A stretch of 64,000 bases of DNA from Sequoia sempervirens (Eukaryota; Streptophyta; Pinopsida; Cupressales; Cupressaceae), in contig VDFB02193867.1 in assembly GCA_007258455.2 (NCBI GenBank), positions 524,935,692-524,999,691 on the forward strand. Reading direction: 5' to 3'. The notes under the pieces were generated by a model that worked only from the letters and a program-made list of their open reading frames with translations, had not been told where the DNA came from and did not search any database. Shown in pieces: positions 1 to 11,900 of this stretch. A program made the position numbers and the translations under genes. Numbering within the stretch: the first letter of the stretch is position 1; each line of letters starts with the position of its first letter.

Positions 1-86
1 CCATCTTTCTCCTAAACAAGCTACAGTATCTTTACTTCGGATAAAACACCTTCTTCTTCTCTTCCTTCTTCCATTACTACATATGG

Positions 87-1118
87 TTAAACTAATTCCA
101 GTTCTTCCCTTGGAGTGAACTCGTCAGATTCCTCATCTGGCATGTCCACAATCACTTGTTCTTTACCTTTTCCTTCAATTTTTGGAGTCTTGTGTGTCAG
201 AGGAGTGTAATCAACAATCTCTTGTGCTCTTTCCTTCTCCCTCTCCATCTCACCAGATGAGGATCCAACTTCAAGTGCTCTTACTGGAATGGAAATGCTA
301 ATTGCTCCAAACTTCCATAACAATTCTTTAAAGAAATTTGCATACTCTTGCTTACAATTTTCCAAAGTATTAGAATGCTCAAAAATTTGTTTACAAACTA
401 ATCCATTCTCTTTCCATACAACATTATTGATCTGTGGCAAGCAATTCAAAAAATATATCACAATACATGTGACCAAGGTACCAAACTTGAAGGGGATATC
501 TGCCTCCTTTGTTAGTTGCACATTTTCCATCAATTGATCTTTTAGCAATCCACATAGGTCAAAATCTTGATCCTCCATTACCATTTTATGAGAGATGTAA
601 ACTACACCTGCCGAAGTTGTGCCTTCCCTAGTTCTAAAAAATATTTTGTATGAGATTCCATGTGTAATGTACCTTTTTATCAGATCTTTGATCATCAAAA
701 TTATCAAAGCCCTTTGATCTGCAGTTACTTTGGTTATGGTTTTGACTTCTTTGTTTTGAATCAACTTCTTTTTCGATATATCCCCAACATTGCATAATCT
801 AGTTAGATTTCTAATCACATCTTTCAAAATGAGATAGGGTTTATCCAGAGTTAGAATGTCATCATTCAATCTATTCAAGATAAACCTAATGACTTTCGCA
901 TTATCAAAATAGGGAAATTCACTCCAAATGTCCAAACTTTTGTGTTTCACACCTTCAAGCCATTTCAATTCATCGGTCGGTAACATATTTCTCGTATCCC
1001 TAATCTTCTCACTGTTATATTCATCTAAATTCACCATTCCTTTGATTTTCTTTATTTTCCTTTTTGTACCAAACAATTTTCTATTGAGCACGAAATTATA
1101 TGAGAATTCTACAAGCAA
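87..1118 (-). CDS. Uncharacterised 343-codon ORF of a minus-strand LTR element
   Basis: An open frame of 343 codons, long for this AT-rich, stop-riddled setting. I do not recognise a defined family. It is hydrophilic, with a basic N-terminus (KRKIKKIKG), a mixed central region and an acidic, charged C-terminal tail (MPDEESDEF). The same frame appears to extend upstream to a possible Met near 1197, but with stops in between, so the 1118 start may be secondary. It lies downstream, in transcription order, of a Gag-like zinc-knuckle protein and an LTR with primer-binding site, where copia protease and integrase would be expected. I infer a second, non-canonical ORF of a LARD- or TR-GAG-like element; function unknown. 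The element may continue beyond base 1. Confidence 0.5.
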   Translation of the reverse strand: MLVEFSYNFVLNRKLFGTKRKIKKIKGMVNLDEYNSEKIRDTRNMLPTDELKWLEGVKHKSLDIWSEFPYFDNAKVIRFILNRLNDDILTLDKPYLILKDVIRNLTRLCNVGDISKKKLIQNKEVKTITKVTADQRALIILMIKDLIKRYITHGISYKIFFRTREGTTSAGVVYISHKMVMEDQDFDLCGLLKDQLMENVQLTKEADIPFKFGTLVTCIVIYFLNCLPQINNVVWKENGLVCKQIFEHSNTLENCKQEYANFFKELLWKFGAISISIPVRALEVGSSSGEMEREKERAQEIVDYTPLTHKTPKIEGKGKEQVIVDMPDEESDEFTPREELELV

Positions 1119-1589
1119 CTAAAATACCTAATGAATTCACTGCTGATTGACTTTACTCCTTTGAAATTTTGTTGTAGAGGCTCTCCTTCTATTCATTTTC
1201 AATGCAAGGTGACAAACGAGGGTTCCAAATACCCTTTTATAACTCACACACCTAACCTTTTTACCATATTAAGTGTTTTTCCCTAAGTGTTTTGGATACT
1301 CTGTTTTCTCAAACAAGAAAAGAAGGATTCATCTACAGACCTTCTACTTCTCAAATTTCTGCACAAGTGATCATTGATACATTTGTAAACTATTAGCACA
1401 ACTACTAAGAATTTCTTGCATTCTAGTCCCAACTATCGACAAGGGGACAAAGGATTTTCTTGAAAAACTCCCCCTAGGCCAATGGCCTAAGATCAATTTC
1501 TGAAGGAATTACCAAAAGCAAATTTTGTTGTGGGCTTATTTCCTTCATCAGACTCACTCTCCCTTACCCATGTTTTCTTCATCTAATCT

Positions 1590-2554
1590 CTTATTTCTTC
1601 CACAGTCACTTTCCCTTTTCATTTAACATCTTTTTGCGAAATTATGCCTTTGTATACCAGACCTCTTCTATCCATGTTTATGTTCTAAAAAATCTTGCAA
1701 TGTGACCAAATCTGTTCCAATTGTAACACACAAGATTTCTTTATCTAGACCATTCATTCCATTGATTTCCTCTTGATCTGCATTGATTAGCAATATTCCC
1801 AAATCTTCCATAGGTGTAGCATTTAACATTCCTTACACTAACAGACATACTTCTACATTCAATTGACTTATGACCAAACTTGTTACAACTAAAACACCGA
1901 CCGACAAATGATGGACTACTTGAATTTATTTTACTTCTACACTAAGAAGCCATATGACCAAATTTATTACAAGCAAGGTAGTGACCATTAAAATTTTTAG
2001 CATTGGGTTGTCTTATCGGATACCTTCTACCTTTGTTCATATGATTTCTCTGTCTAGAATCCTTATGTTCAGATCTGAAGCTTTCTCCTTCTCATATCCA
2101 AGACCTCGCTTGTCATTTGCATCCTTCTATCCTTTATTCAACTCATCAAGCTTAGCAGAACTGATCCTAAACTTTTCCTTGTATTCATTTGCAATAGTGA
2201 GTTCATCTCTGAGAAAAAATATTTGTCTTTCAAGCTCTTGTTCATTTCTTTTGGATTTTTGCAATTCAATCTCCAGTTGAATGAATCCACTATTAACTCA
2301 GCTGCATTCTTCAATTTTTTCTTTTAAGGACTGGGCCAGATTCTCTTCATTCTTATTCCTTTCTTCAATCTCCTTAGTTAGCTTCATCGCCATAGATTTC
2401 ATCTCAAGTTTTAGAGTAGCATTGTTTCTAGCAAGCTTTTCACATTCTTTAGTTATTTCTTTTAGGGTCTAATTCAAGTGAACATCTTCCAAGCATTTAC
2501 TTTCTTTCTGCTTCAGCTGATCACATAGTTCCTTCCTCTTTTCTCTTGACTCGA
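1590..2554 (-). pseudogene. Gag-like coiled-coil / zinc-knuckle protein, C-terminal part
   Basis: The minus strand from 2554 encodes a long Glu/Lys/Leu-rich coiled-coil region, then four clustered CCHC-like knuckles between about 1950 and 1680. All share the pattern NKFGH/NRFGH. One is nearly complete (CFSCNKFGHKSIEC); the others have lost one or more Cys or His residues or carry a stop (CNKFGHMAS-stop-C). This order of coiled coil then knuckles is that of plant retrotransposon Gag proteins, where knuckles bind the RNA genome. The frame has several in-frame stops, mostly TAG, so it is dead. The N-terminal part is at 4293-4424, split off by the LINE inserted at 2555-4280. Confidence 0.65.
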
Positions 2555-4280
2555 TTTTTTTTTTTTTAAATTATAGGTAAGTGTTGTCAAGGGGACAACT
2601 CTCAAAAAATACAATCATAAAATGCATGCTTTATCCACCAAGGGTGGATCAACACAGATAAAATTTACTTTCCTTCTAACCTAATAGAGCATGCAACAAC
2701 CCAAAAATGGGTGTGACCACAAATTATACCTCCAAATTTCCTTCTTTCTTTGAGGATCTTAGGGACATTGGATGTTTTGTTCTGAAGGTGGAGATTTCTT
2801 TTTCTTCACCTTTGTCCAAGCAAGTTGGCCATCTGAGGAAGGATACTGACCCAAGCATGAATCTGCCAACAAGGAAGAACCAGGGTTGCAGTCCACAGTA
2901 GTAGCCACCGAAAGCAAAGAAGAAACAAAACTGGAGACCTCCAAAGATGGAGAATTAATGCAAGCATCATCTTGCTTTGGTTCAGGAATGAGCACCTACA
3001 CATAGTAGTCATCCATAGCCGAGTGGGAGGGGACCAGAGCCAGAGCAATTTTTTGTACTGAGGGAGTGAAGCCACTAGCATTCTTTATAGAAGGTGAATA
3101 AACATAATGTCTAGATTCAACCCCAACCCACCATGATGGGTTGTTTTTTGGGGCAGCACTGGCATTCTCCCCAAAATGTCTTTTACCACATTGTGCAGTA
3201 ACATGTTTTATAGCAAAGCAAATTTGACATTTGAAAGCAATCTTTTCATAATCTATCAGTTGGCGCCACTGTGTTTTTCCAACTTTGAGAAAAAATTCTA
3301 CTGGGAGGCCATTTGAAAAATCCATTTCTACACATAAGTAAGCAAAAGTTGAATTTTCATAGTTGACTGTTTCATTGGATAAACCATGGTATTTCCCAAA
3401 GTTGTTTCTAATCGCTTTTAGACAATCAATTTCCCAAAAATGTAATGGGAGGTAAGGTAAACGGACCCATAAAAATGCAGATGAAAATGACTCTATGCAT
3501 GGATCAAATGAAGGGGACCAAGGTTTCATGTACATAAAATCCCCTTGGAAGAACCAAGGCCCCATTTTTAACACCATTTCCTTGTCATCTATTAATTCAA
3601 ATTCTAGGATAAAAAACCCTTTCGCACACGGGTAAATGTTGATTTCATCTTCTAGATGTTCCTTCCAGTTTGCCTCAATCCATGAATGGAAGTCACATAA
3701 TTTAGGCCAAACCTTAGTAAATCTACAAATCAGTGTGTGATCTTGCAGGTAGTCTTCTTTGTCACAGACAAGGTTGTCTAGACTGATCTCAAGGGTAGAT
3801 GCTTGTCAAACGGAAAATGTAGGATGCAAAGAGGCTCCACCGTGAAGCCTAAGAGGCTTTGATTCTCTCTTGGTAGGGGATATACTAGTAGACAGTGAAC
3901 CCATGGAGATCCCTGGCCCATGAAAACCCTTACACAAAGAGGATGGGTGGGCAACAAGGGAGTCGGTGAAGCTTTTCCACCTGCAGCCTCCTCCATCATG
4001 GCGTGGATCCAGAGAACCAGCCATTGCATGCTTAACAAAACCCGTATTGCTAACTTTTAGACTTAACGTATCAACCAATGGAGACTTAGGGTTTCGCTCG
4101 AGAATGCCTTCCCCGCCACACTTTAGATCACACATGGTTGACTCTGAGGTAAATCAAAAAATAACAGTCACCTTTGCCAACTTTGCCTCCCTAAAGGCAC
4201 CATCGCCATGGCCCTTCGTAGAGTGAGGCTCGCCTGAAGCCAAAGCAGATGCAAGAGTTTTCAGAGAAACACCACTTTTT
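2555..4280 (-). mobile_element. ORF1-only L1-type LINE inserted in a retrotransposon Gag
   Basis: A 1.7-kb insertion on the minus strand. Its 3' end has a 13-base poly(A) (T run 2555-2567 on the plus strand). Flanks are TTGACTCGA (2546-2554) and TTGACTCATCGA (4281-4292), an imperfect target-site duplication with a 3-base indel. Removing the insert rejoins the coiled-coil frame of the host Gag. The body codes only for a LINE ORF1, followed by about 190 bases and the poly(A). No endonuclease or reverse transcriptase is present. A short hairpin (GTTGTC 2583-2588 / GACAAC 2594-2599) lies near the 3' end. It is either an internally deleted LINE copy or a member of a non-autonomous ORF1-only family. 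Confidence 0.7.
2759..4135 (-). pseudogene. LINE ORF1 protein (DUF4283-like plus zinc knuckle)
   Basis: One frame runs 459 codons from Met at 4135 to 2759 and is broken only by in-frame stops (near 3806, 3578-3775 and 2996). The middle part has the DUF4283-type signature of plant L1 ORF1 proteins (KMGPWFFQGDF, then LWVRLPYLPLHFW), followed by a decayed CCHC knuckle (CQICFAIKHVTAQC, with the usual Gly before His changed) and a Ser-rich tail. In plant L1 elements this protein binds element RNA. The frame has stops but few or no frameshifts, which suggests fairly recent decay by point mutation. Confidence 0.7.
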
Positions 4281-4292
4281 TTGACTCATCGA

Positions 4293-4424
4293 TTTTATCC
4301 ATCAATGATTAAATGAATTTTTCAACATCCTCAAGATTTGCTTTTAATTCCAAGACTTCTGCTTTAGACTGATCAAGATCATCAAGTTCCACCAAAAGTT
4401 TTTGTTGAAGACCACTAGAGTCCA
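4293..4424 (-). pseudogene. Gag-like protein, N-terminal fragment
   Basis: The first ATG after the primer-binding site (Met at about 4424, MDSSGLQQKLL) opens a coiled-coil frame rich in Leu, Asp, Glu and Lys. It has one in-frame stop and reaches the LINE insertion site at 4292, after which the frame resumes at 2554. Unlike usual copia Gag it lacks a folded UBN2-type region before the coiled coil, which points to a Gag-only or otherwise derived element. Confidence 0.5.
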
Positions 4425-4474
4425 TTGCATTCCAAGATCCGCCTCAACATGTTAAACTTATGCAGAGGAACCTT

Positions 4475-4487
4475 GCTTTGATACCAA
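4475..4487 (-). promoter_or_regulatory. Primer-binding site (initiator tRNA-Met type)
   Basis: The minus strand reads TTGGTATCAAAGC, close to the TGGTATCAGAGC primer-binding site of plant copia elements, and lies 4 bases inside the end of the proposed LTR at 4492. This fixes the element as minus-strand and places Gag downstream. Confidence 0.7.
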
Positions 4488-4491
4488 TTTT

Positions 4492-5570
4492 TGGACTCAA
4501 GGAACACTGAGAGGGGGGTGAATCAGTGCTTAAAAATATTTAAATTACAATCCAGATATTAACCATTTGAAGCATTTAAACAAAAGTAAAGATACAAGCA
4601 CATGAAGGAAACAATCAAAACACCATAACACCAAGATTTTTATGTGGAAATCCTATTAGGGGAAAAAAATGGTGGAGGTTAATCCACAATTTATACTCTG
4701 TTAAAAGTATGAAGAAAAAGGGGAATGCACATTTATTTAGGCACATTTCCTAGAGCTCACTTCTCAAAAGCAAGAAGGCTCACTACCTTACAACATATTT
4801 GGATTACAAGAAAGAGTTGAACTGAGAAAGTAGCATCTACAAATGCCTAGTTTCGGTTTCAGTGAGGCTCATAGATCAGATTATGGACCTTCTATCTAAT
4901 TCTGCACTTCACTCTGCTCTTCCTTAATTCGCTTCACAACAATCCTCTCCTACACAAGTGAAGCTGTTCCAAATTGCTCAACAACCCTTCTAACATTCGC
5001 AGTACACTTCGTACACTCACCTTCACACTCACACATTTACAATGAATTAACTAAACTCTTATATATATCCGCTATCAAAGATTTAGTCGCTTCATGTCAA
5101 CTTCAACAAAATAAAAATGTTTTCCAATAGTCGGCTCAATCCACATTTAATATTTGATGTGTACCCATCAAAGTTGGCCATGACATAGCTAGGACCCAAA
5201 ACAAAATCTTCAAGCATAGGATACCTTAATAAATTATACCTTGAATGTCTGTGATATGCCATATTCACTAAGTCAGCCACCGTGAGTTAATAAACAGAAA
5301 ATCATCTTGCCAGATCTCCTAACTTATACACCGATTAATGCGACATCTCAAAACTTAATCAATAAGATAATATAGATACTTAACAACCTTCCCCAAGATC
5401 CACAACTCAAAATGATAATCCGATGAAGCATACAAATCAACATACTAACCATATATCCTGTTCTTCATTCTCTCTTCTAGTAATACTTTGTTCTTTACTC
5501 TGTCGGTTGGTATAAACAAATCTAGACTTGTGGACTGGAATAATGACTTAGGTTGCCATTAATGACAACA
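4492..5570 (-). repeat. 5' LTR of the minus-strand Gag-type element
   Basis: On the minus strand the segment starts TGTTGTCATTAATGGCAACC (5570) and ends GAGTCCA (4492), next to the primer-binding site. The U5-side motif (plus strand ACTGAGAGGGGGGTGAATCAGTG, in two parts) is typical of long plant copia LTRs, and a TATA box sits near the middle. Length about 1.08 kb. The 3' LTR would lie beyond base 1, so LTR-to-LTR comparison is not possible. The outer boundary at 5570 rests on the TGTTG start only; no target-site duplication can be checked. Confidence 0.55.
5059..5068 (-). promoter_or_regulatory. TATA box of the minus-strand LTR
   Basis: The minus strand reads GGATATATATAAGAG in the middle of the proposed LTR, where the U3/R border is expected. 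Confidence 0.4.
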
Positions 5571-5939
5571 CTAGAAGCCATATGCCAACAGTTACACCGA
5601 TGTAAGGTTATGAATTTCCCTCATCGGGCTATCGGTGGGGTGGTGATGGGAGTTACACCGATGATGTATTGCTTGGCTGATAATGTAAATGGGACTTCAA
5701 GGAATTTTATGAATGTGATTATTTGGGTAGGCTACAAAATGGGTTTCTTTACACAAAACTTTAGTAATTTGTCTAAATCATGAAATTTAGTCTAGTGAAA
5801 TTTTGTAAAGACTAGGAGATAAATGGATAAACGCTGATGGAAATATGTAGAATGTTTTAGTCCTAATAGTGTGGAAGGTTACAATATATGCAGAGAATTT
5901 TAGCATATCCATGGTGTTTGTGGTAGTATTAGTGTTGGA
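5571..5939. other. No gene seen
   Basis: Non-coding. Two short GTTACACCGATG motifs occur at about 5573-5670, but there is no ORF or recognisable element. Confidence 0.5.
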
Positions 5940-6065
5940 ACATTGTCCCTCAACCTTATACTTAAAACCTAAACCATACACTCTTAACCCTTAAACCTAT
6001 GCCTTATATCCTCAACCCATACCCTAAACCCTATACCCAATATCCTAAACCTTAATCCCTATATC
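5940..6065 (+). repeat. Telomere-like repeat fragment
   Basis: About 125 bases of degenerate CCCTAAA-like units (ACCCTAAACCCTATACCC and similar). It matches, in the same order of variants, a part of the big array near 15575-15700 (GTCCCTCAACC, then ACACTCT, then ATGCCTTAT), so it is a copy of the same higher-order monomer and not an independent telomere repeat. Confidence 0.75.
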
Positions 6066-8865
6066 CTTGTAGTAATAAAAAAAGCATCCATTTTCTTACT
6101 TGATTTGGGAATAGTTGTCATTGAATTAACCTAATTTTTCCTAGGTCTAATGTTGTAATGTGTTATAACACATTCACATTGATCATGGGCCCTTTTGTAA
6201 TAAAATAAACTTAATTTGTACCTTATTTAAATGTTGTAATTTGTTGTAACACGCTTTCACATTTATCTAGGGTCTCCTTAATTAATTGTGGTTAATTGGA
6301 GTTAATTAGCCCCTTTAATTCAAATTTAAGCCTTACTTGTGACACCTCTCGAGGATCTATCTCGACACCCATAATTTAAATTACATAACATTTAATTGGG
6401 AAAAATCAAGGTCCTAGAAATTGGTGCTAGGACCCATTCGCCCTAGGTGGCAAATGGGTCTTCCCTCTATAGAACCCCCCCTTTATCAACATACTTTAAA
6501 TGGGTTTTAAATGACCTTTTGTCCCCTAAAGGTAAGGTCCTAGAAAACAGTGCCATGTCCCATTCGCCCTAGATGGAAAATGGGTCCTCCCTTAATGAGG
6601 ATCCCCTTTTTTAATTTTATTCTAGCGGGAATTTAATAATGTTTATTTCTAGATTTGGTGTTATCTTGAATTGTTTGAATTTAAGGGTTAATCTCTTGAT
6701 TTAATATAAATAAGGGCTTAATTCACACCTAGAAGTTTTATGAAGCATCCTAGCAACTTTACAAGAGCATTATAGAGCACTTCAAGAGCATTTTCAAAGG
6801 CATTTCAAGGCAGATTATCAAGAGTTTATTGCAACAATTCAAGATCATTTCATCATGACAAGGGTTTAATGCATTCATGCATGTTGTTGAGCTAAGAAAG
6901 TTGATGTAGCATTGAGGATCTATTGCAAGCATTGTTCACATCTTATTCAAGGATCAAGATCTACATTCTTCATGGACACTACATGTTAGTTTGTAGATTT
7001 GCATTACAAGACGACATCCAAGGTACCAACATTGCATCATTCCATGTTCATGCTTCAATTATATCATTTCATTATTTGGTTTAATTACCTACAAGGGGTT
7101 TGACTTAGGAAAACCCCTATTCACTAACAATCAACAAGTTTTCCTTCCCTTGAATGTGTGTTTGAAAATTTACTAGTTGAAGATCAAGTGGAGAGAAAAT
7201 TGGAAGCAAAATTGTCAAAGTTGTCAAGTTGCAAGATTGACCTTCAAAGTGCAAGAACAAAGAATTTAAGCTACAAAAATAAGTACAAGTTTTCAGGACC
7301 TAACAACCAGGAATTTGAAAGTGCATACATCAAGGAAAATAACCTAGATCTCAGTTTCAAAATTCCTAACAAGAACCCATTCACCACTAAAGGTGAATGA
7401 GTGCTTTGTGCCCTAAAAACAGGCTTCTTGTAGCAAGGTACATGATGAGGGGCTCTGAGATACTCTTATATAAACCATTTTATGTTTAAAAGACTTGTTA
7501 TTTTTGTTAATTAACATGAATGGCGGTAGACTATAGACTAGAATATAGTTACTTGATTTGCTTTATGTTTGGCTAATTTGGTAGATATATTTGGGGCAAT
7601 GCTTTATGTTAAATGTGTTGCTTTTATGATGATATTGATGAGTTAATTATGCAGTGTTAATATTTTATTGCCATAATTGGTATCCTTTTCTTAAGGGTTT
7701 TATTCAGGGTATTTAAAATATTGATGATGAAGTTAAACTCCCTGTTTAATCAAAGGAAGACAATCACGCCATTGATCGGCCCAGCTGGATGATGAATCAC
7801 TCAAGTCCAAATCAACTTCTTTGTAGTCAGTTTAGGAACTTTTAGTCCCAACGTTGATCTGGTGTATTTCTCTATGTCTATTCTCAGTCCTATTTTAGTT
7901 ATGCTTTAGTTTCATTTAAATCTTTAGTTTAGACGCCTTGAATCTTGGCAGTTAACGCCATGTTGTGAATTCAATAAGGATATAGTTATAAATATCCATG
8001 TTTCAGATTTAGATAGGAGTTAGATAATTTTCAACTAGAAATCTTGTAATGGTTGCAATACTTTGTTCTGTGTCTTGATATGATCAATTTGAATGAAGAT
8101 AAAAAGTTAGCTCAAATTATTGTGTTAAGAGATCTTACCAGAGAAGAGTAGGGCCCGCTCAACCAAAGTCATTGATCTTGTTTGGTATTTTTTGAGTTCA
8201 TGTTATTTATGTTCATTAATGTTGAATCTGAAGTGTTAGATGTTAAATCTAGAATGTTAGTTTGAATCACTTTCAGCAGTTGTGTTTGAATCACTCTTAA
8301 GTTTAGTTCATCATGGTTAGAATGGTTTGTTAAATTCATTGTAAGGTTTATTAAGTTAATCAGATTTAGATGTTGTTTGTAGGAATTAAGTTTGATAATT
8401 ATTTGATACGTTTAATTAGAGCAATGATGGGAACTTGTGGAATGATGAAATTGAAGTTTGTTTGGAATCTGTTGATGGAAATTAGTATTTATATTTTCTA
8501 GATTAATCATTATTTCCTTACAGTTCATTTTTGTTCTTTAAAATAACATTTATTTTCCAACAAATCTTAAAATAGATTTCTTTTAAAGTAAATTAGAATT
8601 AAATTTGGATTTCAAATTCTAGATTAAGAATTAAGATAAATGTTAGTCTTTTCCATGAATCGGTCTCAATCAAGTCAAAGGAAGTAAAAAATAAGTCGAC
8701 AGAACTTTAAATTAGGAATTAAGATAGAAGTAATCCTTAGGAATTAGTCGTTGAAGTTCAGCTCCTGAGAACTCTTGAAAGCTCCTGAAGGAGCCAAATC
8801 GACACCTAAAGTCACTGTTTATAGTGCAAATCTCCCCCCTCCAAAAGTCTGTGACAAACATCCTT
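6066..8865. other. AT-rich intergenic DNA with old repeats, no gene
   Basis: No convincing gene. At 6408-6600 there are two diverged copies, about 120 bases apart, of a segment with GGTCCTAGAAA, CCCATTCGCCCTAG and AATGGGTC; related CCCATTCACCC-type sequence occurs at 43260-43300, so this is probably an old LTR-type repeat. An 80-codon ORF at 7158-7400 (Lys/Asn-rich) has no recognisable domain. The rest is low-complexity AT-rich sequence. Confidence 0.5.
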
Positions 8866-8880
8866 ATTGCATATAGCTCT
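8866..8880. repeat. Target-site duplication of the L1 LINE, left copy
   Basis: ATTGCATATAGCTCT, directly next to the poly(A) end of the LINE and identical to 15122-15136. Confidence 0.95.
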
Positions 8881-8928
8881 TTTTTTTTTAATAAAAGAGG
8901 GTAAAAACTTTATTGAATCATAACAGCA

Positions 8929-11900
8929 TTACAAAGTCCAAAGAAGGAAGCCACAAGGGGCCAAAACAACAAGAATTAATTCACACCCAAGAAGCACCTC
9001 ATATCCCAGCAACCCACTCCTCAAGAACAGGGGCCATATCAACAGGGAGATTGCTCCAATCATCCACAGACCAAAATCAGTCTTTTCCGACGCCCATCTA
9101 GCCAGCCCATCAGCCACCCTATTCCACTCCCGTGGAATATGACGGAAAACAATGGACTCCAAGGTAGAGCACAGAGAAATAATCTGTTTGACAACCACAG
9201 CTAGCTGCCAATTCACATCCTCCAAATTTTGATTATTCAACATATCAATAACCACCTGAGAATCAGCTTCACAAACAATCCGCCGCCATCCAAGGGAAAC
9301 CGCACGCTCAACCGCCAAGAGAATAGCGCTAGCCTCCATAAGATTATTAGTTTGCAAACCACGATACATAGAAAAGAAGAAAACCACCACTCCAAGGCTA
9401 TCTCTACCAATACCACCAACCCCAGCATGCCCAGGGTTACCTCTAGAAGACCCATCAGTATTAATTTTCAACTCCCCTAGAGCAGGTGGGCACCAAAAGC
9501 CCTCACGAGCAACCCTCTCACGCCCACGCCTACGATGCACTTTACTCATAATACACTTCCCCCCTGTGGCAAGACCCAGGGAATTTACAACACCCAAGTC
9601 CCCAGGAGCAATCGGCACAGACAAGTCACACTTTGCAGTCAAAGTCTCCAGCAAAGCCCCAAGAATTCGCCTCCAAAGTTGCCCCACGAGCAATTTTTTA
9701 TCCAAGAATATTCTTCTGTTACGTTCCAACCAGATTTGCCAAACAATCAAACTAGGACCAATGCTCCAAGCAATTTTAAGAAAAGAGGTTGTAGCAGGAG
9801 AAGAACCCTGTCTCTTCCAAAAATCCTCCAAAGAAGAGACATGGCAACACGGTAAGCTCCAAAGATTCCACTAGTGATGCCAGATAGTCTTAACAAAAGA
9901 GCACTGAAAAAATAGATGTGATAAGCATTCATCATGCTGACCACATAGAATGCACATGGAGGGGCCCTGGAACCCACGTTTGCAAAGATTATCCCAAGTA
10001 AGACACTTACCTTGAACCACGAGCCAAGAGAAAAAATTACACTTAGGCCAAGCAAATTTATTCCAAGCATGCTTCCACCAAGAAACCTGGGAGCTTCCAA
10101 AGACCTGTTTATCCAAAACCTGATAACCAGAGGCAACCGAAAATTTTCCTTTCAAGTCAGGTCCCCAAGCAAGCACATCAGCCCCTTGGAGAGAATTGCA
10201 GACACGACTCGATAAAATCTTAGCAAGCTCTTGACGATCCTCCACTGCACCACCAGGAGGCCAATCCAAGGGGCTCTTCCACCTAGACACAGAAATTTGA
10301 CCCAAAGATTGTTGAGATTTAAAATCTGCCACATGACTCCAACCCGCCTCCACAAAAATCTGGCACAAATCTTGGAGATGGGGATGAGATGACACAATGG
10401 GTGGGTATCCATCCCAAGAATCATACCAGAAAAGAGCATCTCGACCCCCATTACAAATCCAAAAAAGTCCCTGTTTAACCAACTTGGCACCACGTTTAAG
10501 GGTACTCCAGATCACAGAGCCTTTCCCTTCCATACTAAACCTTGATACCTCCCTACTTTCTACTGCCCCCAAATATTTGAAGGTCAGAATTTTAGCCCAA
10601 CACATATGCTGTTGAGAGCACCAGCGCCAATACAACTTAGCAGCCAAGGCCTGCCCATTCAAATCAGCCCGCCGTAAACCAAGACCCCCCTCTTGCTTTG
10701 GCCTACAAACAACATCCCACTTCACAAGACTCCATTTTCTATGAAGAAGATTACCAGCCCACAGAAACTGACGAGACAATTTCTCGAAATCTCTAATAAA
10801 ACTTGAAGGAGCAGAAAGAACAAAGCATTTATAAATAGGAAGAGCCTGGACCACCGACTTTAAAAGAGTCACTCTACCTGCTGAAGAAAGCCACCTGCAA
10901 GTCCAATGACTGACCAATCCTCGAAACTTATCAAGAGTCTCTTGCCAAAACCTTTTGGGGAGAGAGCGAACAGCAAGAGGGATTCCAAGATAGGAAAAAG
11001 GAAGCGAACCAATCTGAAACCGAAGGATACCAGCAATTCTCCTTTGAATACCTTTAGGAGTGTGGAAGAAATATATGAAGGACTTCCCCTCATTTATGCA
11101 TTGCCCAGAAGCTGCCAAGTAACTGTCCAAAACACTGCGCCAATTGAGAGCCTCCTCAACCTTAGCCCTACCCATCAAGGCAGTATCATCTACAAATTGC
11201 AGATGAGACTGAGGGGGAATACCATCTCCCCAACTCCATCCCTGAAGCAATCCACTAGCAACCTGAGCACGAATGAGTCTTCCCAGGCCTTCCGCAAGGA
11301 GGATGAATAAGTAAGGAGATAGGGGATCTCCTTGCCTAAGGCCTCTAGAAGCACCAAACAAACAAGTGGGCTCACCATTGATAAGCACCGAAAAGGAGGA
11401 GGAAGTGACACAACTCCTAACCCATTCAATCCAACCCTCAGCAAAGCCAAAAGCTCCAAGGATTTTAAATAGAAAACTCCATTTAACGAACATAAGCTTT
11501 AGCCATGTCTAACTTGATAAACATAGATTTATCTTTTGAGGATTCCATAGAATGGATGGCCTCAGCAGCAATAACTACCCCATCCATGATCTGTCTTCCA
11601 GCAACAAAACCCCCCTGCTCTTCAGAAATTAAGTCATCAAGCCAAGGCTTCAGCCTTTCTGCGATCAACTTAGTAATAATTTTATACACAACATTACATA
11701 GAGCTATAGGCCTAAACAAATCCAAGGAGTTAGCTCCCACCTTCTTAGGAATAAGAGCTAAAAATGTAGCATTTAGGGACTTCAACATTTGTTTATGCAT
11801 AAAGGATTCTTGGACAACCTCTAAAAGGTCCAATTTAACCACTTCCCAGAACTCCTGAAAAAATTCAATGGGGAATCCATCAGGCCCAGGAGCTTTACCT

